Part shown: piece after piece, positions 1 to 6,240 of the stretch
Layout: each line of letters begins with the position of its first letter
Position numbering within the stretch: the first letter of the stretch is position 1
Source: Clostridiales bacterium
Lineage (GTDB): Bacteria; Bacillota; Clostridia; Tissierellales; Sedimentibacteraceae
Direction of reading: 5' to 3'
NCBI GenBank assembly: GCA_003457065.1
Contig: DMJQ01000140.1
Span: 14,110 to 20,385, forward strand
Length of the DNA: 6,276 nt
The notes under the pieces: model-generated
Seen by the model: only the letters and a program-made list of their open reading frames with translations
Databases searched by the model: none
Told to the model about the DNA's origin: nothing
Program-made: the position numbers and the translations under genes

Positions 1-1345
1 GAGTAGTGGCAGCTGTTACAATTTTTCTTTCATGCAGAGTATCGAGTATGGATATTGCCAAAGCCGCACCTTCTGTCGGGTCTGTTCCCGCTCCCAGCTC
101 ATCAAACAGCACAAAGGACTTTTCATCCACCTCTTTCATAATTTTAACTATATTGGTCATGTGTGATGAAAATGTGCTCAGACTCTGCTCAATGCTCTGC
201 TCGTCTCCTATATCCGCATAGACCGCGCTGAAAACAGATATCTCAGTGCCGTATTCGGCAGGCAGGTGCAGTCCCGCCATTCCCATGAGTGTAAAGAGTC
301 CCAGAGTTTTTAATGAAACAGTCTTACCTCCCGTATTCGGCCCCGTGATAATCAATGTGGTAAATTCATCTCCAAGCAGTGCGTCGATAGGGACAACCAC
401 ATTAGGATCTATGAGCGGATGTCTGCCTTTTGTAATCCTTATATATCCCCTGTCATTGACTTTCGGTTCAATTCCGTTAATGCTTATGGCATACTTACCT
501 TTGGCAAATATAAAATCAAGCTCGGTTAAAATTTCCTGGTTGGAAAGCATATCGGAATCAATGTCTCCAATCATCCCGCTCAGTTCTAAAAGTATTCTTT
601 CAACTTCCTTTTTTTCTTCAACCTTTAATCCTGATATATCATTTGTCATTTCAACAATAGCCGTAGGCTCAATGAATAATGTTGAGCCTGTTGCCGACTG
701 ATCGTGAATAATTCCCTTTACCATGCTTCTGTATTCTTTTCTGACAGGTATTACATATCTGTCGTTTCTCATGGTAACTATATTCTCCTGCAGGAATTTC
801 TGCATGGCAGAGGAGTTCACGATTTGATTTATTTTATTTTTTATTGAGTTTTGCTTGATTTGAATTTCTCTTCTTATGCGTTTTAATTCAGGGCTTGCAT
901 CATCGGCAATTTCTTCCTCGCTGATTATTACGTCGTATATTTTATCTTCAATTTCCTTGTCAGAATAAATTCCCGAACACAATTCCTCCAGCATTTCGTA
1001 GCTGCGCTCTTCTCTGTTGTTTAACAGCACATAGTTCTTGACAAGTCTTGCCGCCCTCAATGTATCGGCACAGTTTAACAGACCTCTCAGGGAAATAATT
1101 CCCCCCACAGATCCTCTTTTTACGTATTCCTTTATATCTGTTATTCCTCCCAGCGGAGGATTTCCTTTTTCTATTATGATTGAAAGAGCTTCCGCTGTTT
1201 GTTTCTGTTTATGCCTTACACCATCCGGGTCAGAAGACACATCAAGCCTTCTCGTCTCTTTTTTGCCGTTTGATGTTTCTGCAAATTCTGAAAGCCTTTC
1301 AATTATCTTATCAAATTCCAAAACTGACTTTGATTTTTGCTTCAT
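1..1345 (-). CDS. mutS2: Endonuclease MutS2, N-terminal part (cut by window edge)
   Basis: MutS2 is a MutS-family ATPase without the mismatch-recognition domain. In Bacillus it is linked to suppression of recombination and to splitting of collided ribosomes. I translated the whole frame and found it open for 448 codons to the left edge, with no frameshift. The N-terminus (SVLEFDKIIERL) is typical of the family. The core/lever region includes MRNDRYVIPVRKEYRS and HDQSATGSTLFIEP near residues 197-235. The Walker A motif GPNTGGKT is at residues 335-342 (bases 320-343), the signature GDEQSIEQSLSTFSSHM follows, and Walker B FVLFDELGAGTD has its Asp and Glu at 415 and 416 (bases 80-103). The last codons read ATT, with the first base of the expected His of TTHY at base 1. 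Bacillus MutS2 has 785 residues, so about 340 are missing, including the coiled-coil arm and the C-terminal Smr domain. The gene starts 54 bases after the U32 stop and is probably cotranscribed with it. Confidence 0.97.
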   Translation of the reverse strand, partial: MKQKSKSVLEFDKIIERLSEFAETSNGKKETRRLDVSSDPDGVRHKQKQTAEALSIIIEKGNPPLGGITDIKEYVKRGSVGGIISLRGLLNCADTLRAARLVKNYVLLNNREERSYEMLEELCSGIYSDKEIEDKIYDVIISEEEIADDASPELKRIRREIQIKQNSIKNKINQIVNSSAMQKFLQENIVTMRNDRYVIPVRKEYRSMVKGIIHDQSATGSTLFIEPTAIVEMTNDISGLKVEEKKEVERILLELSGMIGDIDSDMLSNQEILTELDFIFAKGKYAISINGIEPKVNDRGYIRITKGRHPLIDPNVVVPIDALLGDEFTTLIITGPNTGGKTVSLKTLGLFTLMGMAGLHLPAEYGTEISVFSAVYADIGDEQSIEQSLSTFSSHMTNIVKIMKEVDEKSFVLFDELGAGTDPTEGAALAISILDTLHERKIVTAATT

Positions 1346-1350
1346 AATTA

Positions 1351-1360
1351 CCTTTCCTTC
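1351..1360 (-). promoter_or_regulatory. Ribosome binding site deciding the mutS2 start
   Basis: The minus strand reads GAAGGAAAGG, then TAATT, then ATG at 1345. The purine tract is 5 bases from the ATG (10 counting from the first GG). An in-frame ATG at 1387 would add MSECSGTIVEGKVI, but it has only a weak GTGGTCGG upstream. The family normally begins close to the KxxxLEFDKI segment. I therefore prefer 1345. Confidence 0.7.
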
Positions 1361-1399
1361 TACAATTGTTCCCGAACATTCACTCATTGCCGACCACTG

Positions 1400-3577
1400 T
1401 TACAATATGTTCTTAAAATAGTGGCCTCTTGTGAAGTTATTTTCCTTTAATATGTTCAGGGTTCTCACTCCGTTTATTTCGCAGTACAAAGTATCAATTA
1501 CTTCCTCTGGACTTTCGAGCCACTTGGTATCTATGAGAAAATATTCTATATTTAGACGTACGAAATCTTCAGTTTTGCCTATAACGGACAGCGGCACGGA
1601 GTTATAAATGTGAGTGAGCCGGTGTTCTCTTTCAACGTTAAAATAAACACCTTTTCTGTCCTTTAAGGAATATTTGTTTCTGTAGGAGCATACATTGCAG
1701 TCCTGCATGTTTTTACAGTTCTTCATCAGTGACATGGGACAGTTCTTCATAACCATGAGCTGCACGTATTCATGAGCTGTGATTTCCGTCTTCATTGTAG
1801 AATTCCTCATGCTTTCCATGTCTCTTATGTTTGCTTCAACAGAAAACGTAAATCCTTCCGCACCACGCTCTTTCAAAAGGCTGGCGGAAAAAGAATTGAT
1901 GATGTTGAAAAACGGTCCGCAGTGAAGCTTAAGACTGCTGTTTTCACTGAAGAAATAAAAGCTTCCCGCATTGTTCACCAGGACACCGTCAAATATTTCC
2001 TCGTACTGCTTCATATTTTTCTTAAAAATATCATACTGCTCTTTTGAGACTATGTTCGGCAGATACAGATATTTTTCCTCAACATCAATGTTTTTAACCG
2101 ATTCCATATTCAAATCATACGGAACATACAATCTTTTGACCTTTATTCTGTCAGCAAGATAAATCTCATCGTCGCTGTTTATTTTTAAGCTTATGGACGG
2201 CTTAACTTCTTTTTTTGATACAGCAGAAGGAAATGCCGAATCTGCCGTAACTTTTGCCGATTCAGGCCTGTTATAATGAACAGAACCTTTTTCATAAAGC
2301 AAATCGGATGCGTCTCTTCTCAATTGGTTCAATGTGCTTTTCCTTATAAACACATTTTCTTCCTTATAAATATTTAAAGTATCAAGCTCATAAATTGAGT
2401 TCCCCAGCTTTCCAAGCTGTTCCTGTATCATTTCGTCCGTTGCCGCATTCTTAAGACTTGTTTCACATGCCTCTTCACTTTTTACAACAACTGTATTTTT
2501 TCCGTCCATCGCTTTTAAAACTGCTTGTTCCCCTACCTTCAATGTTAAATCAAAGTTAAGTTTATTTCTTCTGAATCCGGAAAATTCCCGGATTTTATCC
2601 TTTGTTTCCTCACGGATTTCATCAATGCTGCTGCCTTTTACTCCGGAGCTTGTTCTCGCAAACATTTCATCATCCTTGGATGGTTTTAAATATGCATTTG
2701 TGTATCCCCTGCTGAAAGTTGCAATAGCTCTTTCTTCCAGTTCTCCAAGGCCTGATTTCTCCTCAGCATAATAATTATCAATTACCTTTCGGTAATATTC
2801 CACCACTGCCGAAGTATATTCGGGACCTTTCATTCTTCCCTCAATTTTAAATGTCGTAATGCCTGCATCTATAAGCTCATTTATTGTTTCTCCGCCAATA
2901 AAATCTTTAAGGCTCAATACAGGAAAAGCTTCAAGGCTATCATTCAGCTCATCCTTTTCCCTGTCATAAAAGCTGTAGCTGAGTCTGCACGGCTGTGCGC
3001 ATTTTCCCCTGTTTCCGCTTCTTCCGCCTAAAAAGCTCGACATGTAGCACTGCCCAGAATAGCAAGCGCAAAGAGCTCCGTGAATGAATATTTCCAAATC
3101 GGTATCAGTATTTTTTACTGTTTCTTTTAGCTGCTCCAATGACATTTCTCTTGCCATTATAACCTTACTCACATCGTAATGTTCAAAAAACTTAACGCCG
3201 TACTCGTCATACACTGCCGCCTGAGTGCTTATGTTCACCGGCAGTCCCGGAATAAATTTTCTGATCAGGTAAAGCATTCCCAAGTCCTGCACAATTACCG
3301 CGTCTACATCATTTTCATACAAAAACAAAGCATAATTCAACGCATCTACAACTTCGGTATCCTTCAATACAATGTTAAGAGTTGCATATACCTTCACATT
3401 CTTATTGTGTGCATATGAAATTATGTGCTTCATTTCCTCGTTGTCAAAATTTTGTGAATTACGCCTTGCGTTAAAAAGCTTACCGCCAAGATACACCGAA
3501 TCTGCTCCGCTGTTAACCGCAGCGTAAAATGACTCGATGCTTCCTGCTGGCGCCAATAGTTCTGTTTTTTGCTTCAT
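1400..3577 (-). CDS. U32-family protein with DUF3656-type middle region (RlhA-like)
   Basis: This 725-residue protein belongs to the family named peptidase U32. Well-studied members (RlhA, TrhP, UbiU/UbiV) are hydroxylation factors for rRNA, tRNA or ubiquinone, and UbiU/UbiV carry a [4Fe-4S] cluster; peptidase activity is doubtful here. The U32 barrel fills about residues 5-300: ELLAPAGSIESFYAAVNSGAD at the N-terminus, DAVIVQDLGM near 92-101 and FKIEGRMK near 243-250. The cluster-type cysteines C170, C177, C193 and C197 lie in HGALCACYSGQC and GKCAQPCR. Residues about 330-430 match the DUF3656 position. The C-terminal part resembles a second module with MKNCP, C621, C627, C630 and LKDRKGVYFNV, and ends TRGHYFKNIL. 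The length slightly exceeds E. coli RlhA (about 650). The start is supported by CAGGAG 5 bases upstream. Whether the target is rRNA (RlhA-like) or tRNA (TrhP-like) cannot be decided from sequence alone. Confidence 0.93.
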   Translation of the reverse strand: MKQKTELLAPAGSIESFYAAVNSGADSVYLGGKLFNARRNSQNFDNEEMKHIISYAHNKNVKVYATLNIVLKDTEVVDALNYALFLYENDVDAVIVQDLGMLYLIRKFIPGLPVNISTQAAVYDEYGVKFFEHYDVSKVIMAREMSLEQLKETVKNTDTDLEIFIHGALCACYSGQCYMSSFLGGRSGNRGKCAQPCRLSYSFYDREKDELNDSLEAFPVLSLKDFIGGETINELIDAGITTFKIEGRMKGPEYTSAVVEYYRKVIDNYYAEEKSGLGELEERAIATFSRGYTNAYLKPSKDDEMFARTSSGVKGSSIDEIREETKDKIREFSGFRRNKLNFDLTLKVGEQAVLKAMDGKNTVVVKSEEACETSLKNAATDEMIQEQLGKLGNSIYELDTLNIYKEENVFIRKSTLNQLRRDASDLLYEKGSVHYNRPESAKVTADSAFPSAVSKKEVKPSISLKINSDDEIYLADRIKVKRLYVPYDLNMESVKNIDVEEKYLYLPNIVSKEQYDIFKKNMKQYEEIFDGVLVNNAGSFYFFSENSSLKLHCGPFFNIINSFSASLLKERGAEGFTFSVEANIRDMESMRNSTMKTEITAHEYVQLMVMKNCPMSLMKNCKNMQDCNVCSYRNKYSLKDRKGVYFNVEREHRLTHIYNSVPLSVIGKTEDFVRLNIEYFLIDTKWLESPEEVIDTLYCEINGVRTLNILKENNFTRGHYFKNIL

Positions 3578-3594
3578 ATTTTCTCCTGTTTTTT

Positions 3595-3619
3595 AAAAAA
3601 GAACGCAAGTGCGTTCCTT
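3595..3619 (-). terminator. Intrinsic terminator-like hairpin after zapA
   Basis: The minus strand reads AAGGAACGC, loop ACTT, GCGTTC and then six T. The stem has six Watson-Crick pairs (GAACGC/GCGTTC), extendable by one G-U and two A-U pairs into the T run. It starts 2 bases after the zapA stop codon and ends 6 bases before the CAGGAG site of the U32 gene, so it sits between two genes that otherwise look like one operon. It could be a true terminator, a partial terminator that tunes downstream expression, or an RNA-processing site. No T run follows on the plus strand, so it is one-directional. Confidence 0.7.
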
Positions 3620-3620
3620 A

Positions 3621-4709
3621 TCAGCTCTGGACAGATGTTTCCTCTTCAAGAAGTTCCAACAATTCCGTGTTGTCTTTTTTCAGCTTGTCAATTTCCAGCT
3701 GATTCTGAAAATTCTCAGCTTCTTTTCGATTTAATTTTTCCTGAAGTTCATTTATGCTGTTAATTAAATTTTCCTTGTCATTATTTATTACCAACAGTTC
3801 TTCCAGATATTTTTCCTTTTCATCATTTATACTGTTATATTTTTTCTTTAATTCCTCTGCGTTATCTTTGTATTCCGCAGCGGTTTTATCTTTATTGCTT
3901 ATAATTTCGTCTTTCTCGTTTATTTTATTCTGCAGTGCAATTATCTTGTTGTTCAGCGAATCAATATCTTTTTGCTTTGATTCGATTATTAAACTCAATT
4001 TTTGCTGCTCGTCACTGATGTTGTATAATTTCTGCGTTTTATCCTCATTAGAGCCTTTTAGCTCGCGTATGTTTTTTTCAAGCTGTGCTACAGTCTGCTC
4101 CCTTTCGTTGAGTTTCAGCTGAAGTTTGGAAATTCTGCCGTTCAGGCTGCTTTTTGTATTGTTCATAAAACTCAACTCTTTCGTGAAGTTTTCACGTTCG
4201 TTTCTGAGCTCTTCGCATGTTTCTTCCAGTCCTTCATTTTTGCTCTTCAACTCATTGATGAGCATTTCGCTTTTTAAAAGCTGCTGATCCTGCTCATTGA
4301 TTTTATCCTGTAATTTAGCTATCTGGGAATTCAAATATTCTCTGTCATTGTCTCTTGCAAGCAGTTTTTCCCTGAATCGTTCCTTTTCGAGTACAGCTTC
4401 CGATGACTTGGAAACAGCATCTTCCTTGTCCTGGAGAGCCTTCTCTTTTTCCTCTTTTAAAAGCTGTATCTCATCGCATATTTCTTTTTTATAATCATTG
4501 ACCTCATTTTTAAGCTTAATATATTTGTCAACTATAACAAATGAGGACAATATCAATTTGTCCATTTCATTAAATCTTTTATTTGAGTTTGCTATTATGT
4601 TAATCTGCTCGTTTATAACAGTTTCTATATGTTGAACGTATTCGGGACTTTCATCAGTTTTGACATTATACTTTTTATCACCAATAACTATTTCTACTTT
4701 ATTCATCAT
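3621..4709 (-). CDS. zapA: Cell division protein ZapA with long repeated coiled-coil tail
   Basis: ZapA binds FtsZ in the cytoplasm and bundles its filaments at the division site. The first 65 or so residues match the ZapA domain: NKVEIVIGDKKYNV forms the beta hairpin, ESPEYVQHIETVINEQI follows, then the helix DKLILSSFVIVDKYIKLKNE. Usual ZapA proteins have roughly 80-130 residues; this one has 362. The extra 270 or so residues are charged, lack Pro, have only a few Gly and show regular heptads. They are an almost uninterrupted coiled coil made of 63-residue repeats (separate entry). The gene begins TTG ATG ATG AAT after AAGGGG (4715-4720). I chose the first ATG (4709); the second at 4706 has better spacing (8 bases) and is equally possible, while the TTG at 4712 is too close to the site. 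No membrane segment or signal peptide is visible. The U32 and mutS2 genes follow, a neighbourhood I recall from other Clostridia. Confidence 0.88.
   Translation of the reverse strand: MMNKVEIVIGDKKYNVKTDESPEYVQHIETVINEQINIIANSNKRFNEMDKLILSSFVIVDKYIKLKNEVNDYKKEICDEIQLLKEEKEKALQDKEDAVSKSSEAVLEKERFREKLLARDNDREYLNSQIAKLQDKINEQDQQLLKSEMLINELKSKNEGLEETCEELRNERENFTKELSFMNNTKSSLNGRISKLQLKLNEREQTVAQLEKNIRELKGSNEDKTQKLYNISDEQQKLSLIIESKQKDIDSLNNKIIALQNKINEKDEIISNKDKTAAEYKDNAEELKKKYNSINDEKEKYLEELLVINNDKENLINSINELQEKLNRKEAENFQNQLEIDKLKKDNTELLELLEEETSVQS
3624..4523 (-). repeat. Tandem 63-residue coiled-coil repeats within zapA
   Basis: Units begin at bases 4334, 4145, 3956 and 3767, exactly 189 bases apart. 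Their opening segments are LNSQIAKLQDKINE, LNGRISKLQLKLNE, LNNKIIALQNKINE and LINSINELQEKLNR. A conserved K at unit position 30 and N at 33 (A in unit 3) occur in the middle. Unit ends agree as well, for example TKELSFMNNTK and LEELLVINNDK. The fourth unit stops after 48 residues at the protein end. A diverged unit precedes them (4335-4523); its end REKLLARDNDRE matches the end of unit 3. Sixty-three residues are nine heptads. The nucleotide sequences have diverged, so the duplication is old or under protein-level selection. Confidence 0.85.
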
Positions 4710-4714
4710 CAAAT

Positions 4715-4720
4715 CCCCTT
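4715..4720 (-). promoter_or_regulatory. zapA ribosome binding site
   Basis: AAGGGG on the minus strand lies 5 bases before the ATG at 4709 and 8 before the ATG at 4706. It excludes the TTG at 4712 as the main start. The ten bases AAGGGGATTT here also occur at the malY/patB ribosome binding site. Confidence 0.7.
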
Positions 4721-4793
4721 ACCTTTTCTTTTGATTTAGAATCATATCTTTAATCAGTTAAAGTCATATGTAAAATTTTTTGATTATATAATA

Positions 4794-4822
4794 ATATTAA
4801 AGTATTATGCTTAAAATTTCAA
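4794..4822 (-). promoter_or_regulatory. Candidate sigma-A-type promoter for zapA
   Basis: On the minus strand TTGAAA (4817-4822) is followed by a 17-base spacer and TAATAT (4794-4799), which would give a leader of about 80 bases. This lies in the 247-base gap between malY/patB and zapA, which is very AT-rich, so such matches arise easily. Alternatives in the same gap are a perfect TATAAT at 4783-4788 without a good -35, and TTGTAA/TAAAAT with a 16-base spacer near 4845-4875. No riboswitch or small RNA is recognisable in the gap. Confidence 0.35.
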
Positions 4823-4956
4823 TAGGAAATAATATTTTTTAGTTTTTATTTTATTATTTTCAACCACTGTTACAACAAAGGCAGGGGATGTGATATCCTC
4901 ATTGTAATATGTCAAATGAAAGCAACGAAACAGAAAATCCTAAAAAATTAGTTTTT

Positions 4957-6120
4957 TTACTTAAATGCTTCGCATATTCGGTCAAGGCATTGCTTAACCA
5001 TTGATCTCGGGCATCCTATATTCAGCCTCATAAAACCAATTCCTTCCTCGCCAAAATCGGCACCGCTGTTAAGCACCACCTGTGCCTCATTAATAAGCTT
5101 ATCCGTAAGCTCGGTCTGTGTCATGCCGTATTTCCTGAAATCAAGCCACATGAGATATGTTGACTGCGCTTTGTATGCTTTTATTTTAGGAAGTTTTTCA
5201 TCTATGTATTCACAGACAAAATCTGCGTTTCCTTCCACATACTCAAGCATTTCGTCAAGCCATTTTTCACCGTGGATATATGCGGCTTCTCCAGCCGTCA
5301 AACCGAAAAGGTTGACAGATGAAATTCCCATGAAATCCATGGCATCCCACATTTGTTTTCTTATCACTTCATTTTCCACTATAATATAAGATGTTGAAAG
5401 TCCGGCTATATTAAATGTCTTGCTTGGTGCCGCACATATGATTGATATTTTTCCTGCCTTTTCTGATACGGTGCTGAAAACAGTATGTTTATTTCCCCTA
5501 AAAATAACATCCGAATGAATTTCATCAGACACTATCTTCACGTTGTTGTCATAGCAAATATCAGCTATCTTTTCAAGCTCTTCCCTGGTCCATAATCTTC
5601 CCACCGGATTGTGAGGATTGCTTAGAATAAACAATTTTACTCCTGATTTTATCTTATTTTCAAAATCATCAAAGTCAATGTTGAATTTCTCGCCGTCAAA
5701 TATTAATGAACTTGTTACCAGTTCTCTTTTTGCAGCTGTTACAGAATGATGAAACGGAGGATAAACAGGTGTCTGAATTAAAACCTTGTCACCCTTTTCC
5801 GTAAATCCGTATATGGCTGCTTTTATAGACGGAACCACACCTATCGAAACATTCATCCATTCTTTTTTTAAATCATAATCATTTCTCTTTTTATTCCAGT
5901 TAATTATGCTTTCGTAAAATGAATATGGTGCATACGTGTAACCATATGTCAAATGATCCGCTCTTTTTTTCACTGCTTCGGCTATTTCCGGGGCAATTTC
6001 AAAATCCATGTCCGCAACCCACATGGGAAGCAATTCGTCATTTTTATACTTGCGGGCGATCATATCCCATTTATAACTGTTTGTTCCTCTTCTTTGTATT
6101 AATTTATCAAAATTATACAT
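4957..6120 (-). CDS. patB: MalY/PatB family PLP-dependent cystathionine beta-lyase (C-S lyase)
   Basis: This fold-type I PLP enzyme of the aminotransferase superfamily cleaves the C-S bond of cystathionine or related substrates, giving a thiol, pyruvate and ammonia in the cytoplasm. The 387 residues equal the length of B. subtilis PatB. Family marks in order: RRGTNSYKWD (10-19), LPMWVADMDF (31-40), VVPSI (95-99), TPVYPPFH (117-124), SNPHNPVGR (167-175) with Asn171, SDEIHSD (198-204) with Asp199, and SKTFNIAGL (233-241) with Lys234 as the PLP Schiff-base lysine. Arg365 in MRLNIGCPR should bind the substrate carboxylate. The start at 6120 is set by AAAGGGG 7 bases upstream; an ATG at 6168 would add an unrelated 16 residues. 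True aminotransferases share the fold, but the N-terminal marks favour MalY/PatB. Substrate preference (cystathionine, cysteine or a cysteine conjugate) is not readable here. The gene has its own promoter and no sulfur-pathway neighbour in the window. Confidence 0.93.
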   Translation of the reverse strand: MYNFDKLIQRRGTNSYKWDMIARKYKNDELLPMWVADMDFEIAPEIAEAVKKRADHLTYGYTYAPYSFYESIINWNKKRNDYDLKKEWMNVSIGVVPSIKAAIYGFTEKGDKVLIQTPVYPPFHHSVTAAKRELVTSSLIFDGEKFNIDFDDFENKIKSGVKLFILSNPHNPVGRLWTREELEKIADICYDNNVKIVSDEIHSDVIFRGNKHTVFSTVSEKAGKISIICAAPSKTFNIAGLSTSYIIVENEVIRKQMWDAMDFMGISSVNLFGLTAGEAAYIHGEKWLDEMLEYVEGNADFVCEYIDEKLPKIKAYKAQSTYLMWLDFRKYGMTQTELTDKLINEAQVVLNSGADFGEEGIGFMRLNIGCPRSMVKQCLDRICEAFK

Positions 6121-6127
6121 CTGAAAT

Positions 6128-6134
6128 CCCCTTT
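6128..6134 (-). promoter_or_regulatory. Ribosome binding site deciding the malY/patB start
   Basis: AAAGGGG on the minus strand is 7 bases before the ATG at 6120. The more distal in-frame ATG at 6168 lies within the leader dyad and has no comparable site, so the shorter protein is preferred. Confidence 0.75.
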
Positions 6135-6150
6135 CAGTTTTAAATTTTAT

Positions 6151-6199
6151 CAAGCATATGACAATCAACAGACACTACAAATTGATTCCGCCATGCTTG
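6151..6199. repeat. Nested inverted repeat in the malY/patB promoter-leader region
   Basis: The outer arms CAAGCAT (6151-6157) and ATGCTTG (6193-6199) are perfect 7-base complements. Inside them AATCAA (6163-6168) and TTGATT (6182-6187) form a 6-base pair, with symmetric 5-base internal loops and a 13-base apical loop. The inner stem lies in the predicted transcript. The outer right arm spans the predicted start site (about 6194), so it may act as DNA operator sequence rather than RNA. No known riboswitch or T-box motif is recognised. Confidence 0.5.
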
Positions 6200-6200
6200 T

Positions 6201-6209
6201 ATTATATCA
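6201..6209 (-). promoter_or_regulatory. Extended -10 promoter for malY/patB
   Basis: The minus strand carries TGATATAAT, a perfect TATAAT hexamer preceded by the extended -10 TG. The -35 position with a 17-base spacer is CCGATA (3 of 6), as expected of extended -10 promoters that tolerate a weak -35. Transcription should start near 6194 and give a leader of about 74 bases. The -35/spacer region is occupied by the perfect dyad at 6214-6234. Confidence 0.65.
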
Positions 6210-6213
6210 TAAA

Positions 6214-6234
6214 GCAAGCCGCTTATCGGCTTGC
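6214..6234 (-). terminator. Perfect 8-bp hairpin: terminator of an upstream gene or operator
   Basis: On the minus strand GCAAGCCG, loop ATAAG, CGGCTTGC is a perfect 8-bp GC-rich stem with a 5-base loop. It is followed by TTTATGATAT, a poor T tract. It could be a weak intrinsic terminator for a gene beyond the right edge, or, since it overlaps the -35/spacer of the malY/patB promoter, a repressor operator. A dual role is possible. Confidence 0.5.
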
Positions 6235-6240
6235 ATCACA

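Noticed and set aside
246..701. Plus-strand 151-codon ORF
   Set aside because: It is antisense to the MutS2 ATPase region, which is read unambiguously on the minus strand; a low-complexity Ser/Pro/Ile-rich shadow.
1331..3577. Near-identical first codons (MKQK) of mutS2 and the U32 gene
   Set aside because: Only about 15 bases agree and the proteins then differ fully; Lys-rich starts with AAA and CAA codons are common in AT-rich genomes.
3686..3691. TTGACA on the minus strand inside the end of zapA as an internal promoter for the U32 gene
   Set aside because: No -10-like hexamer is found 16-18 bases downstream; the bases simply encode the Ile-Asp-Lys stretch of the coiled coil.
3754..4122. 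Plus-strand 122-codon ORF rich in Ser, Phe and Leu that looks membrane-like
   Set aside because: It is the complement of the Lys/Glu/Asn-rich coiled coil of ZapA; such complements always look hydrophobic.
1393..4875. 13-base repeat ACCACTGTTACAA at 1393 and 4863
   Set aside because: A single shared 13-mer in about 6 kb of AT-rich DNA is near chance expectation; one copy overlaps the U32 stop codon and no wider similarity is seen.
4940..4958. CTAA-AAAA-TTAG hairpin with T run just after the malY/patB stop
   Set aside because: The stem has only 4 pairs, mostly A-T, and the T run is on the plus strand, where no gene ends; not a credible terminator.
4909..5004. Plus-strand small ORF of 31 codons starting MSNESNETENPKKL
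   Set aside because: It has no ribosome binding site at a usable distance (the nearest purine tract is about 20 bases away), and half of it is antisense to the end of malY/patB.
6121..6168. 16-residue longer start for malY/patB at 6168
   Set aside because: The extension has no ribosome binding site and does not match the family N-terminus, while the ATG at 6120 has AAAGGGG at good spacing and gives the standard length.
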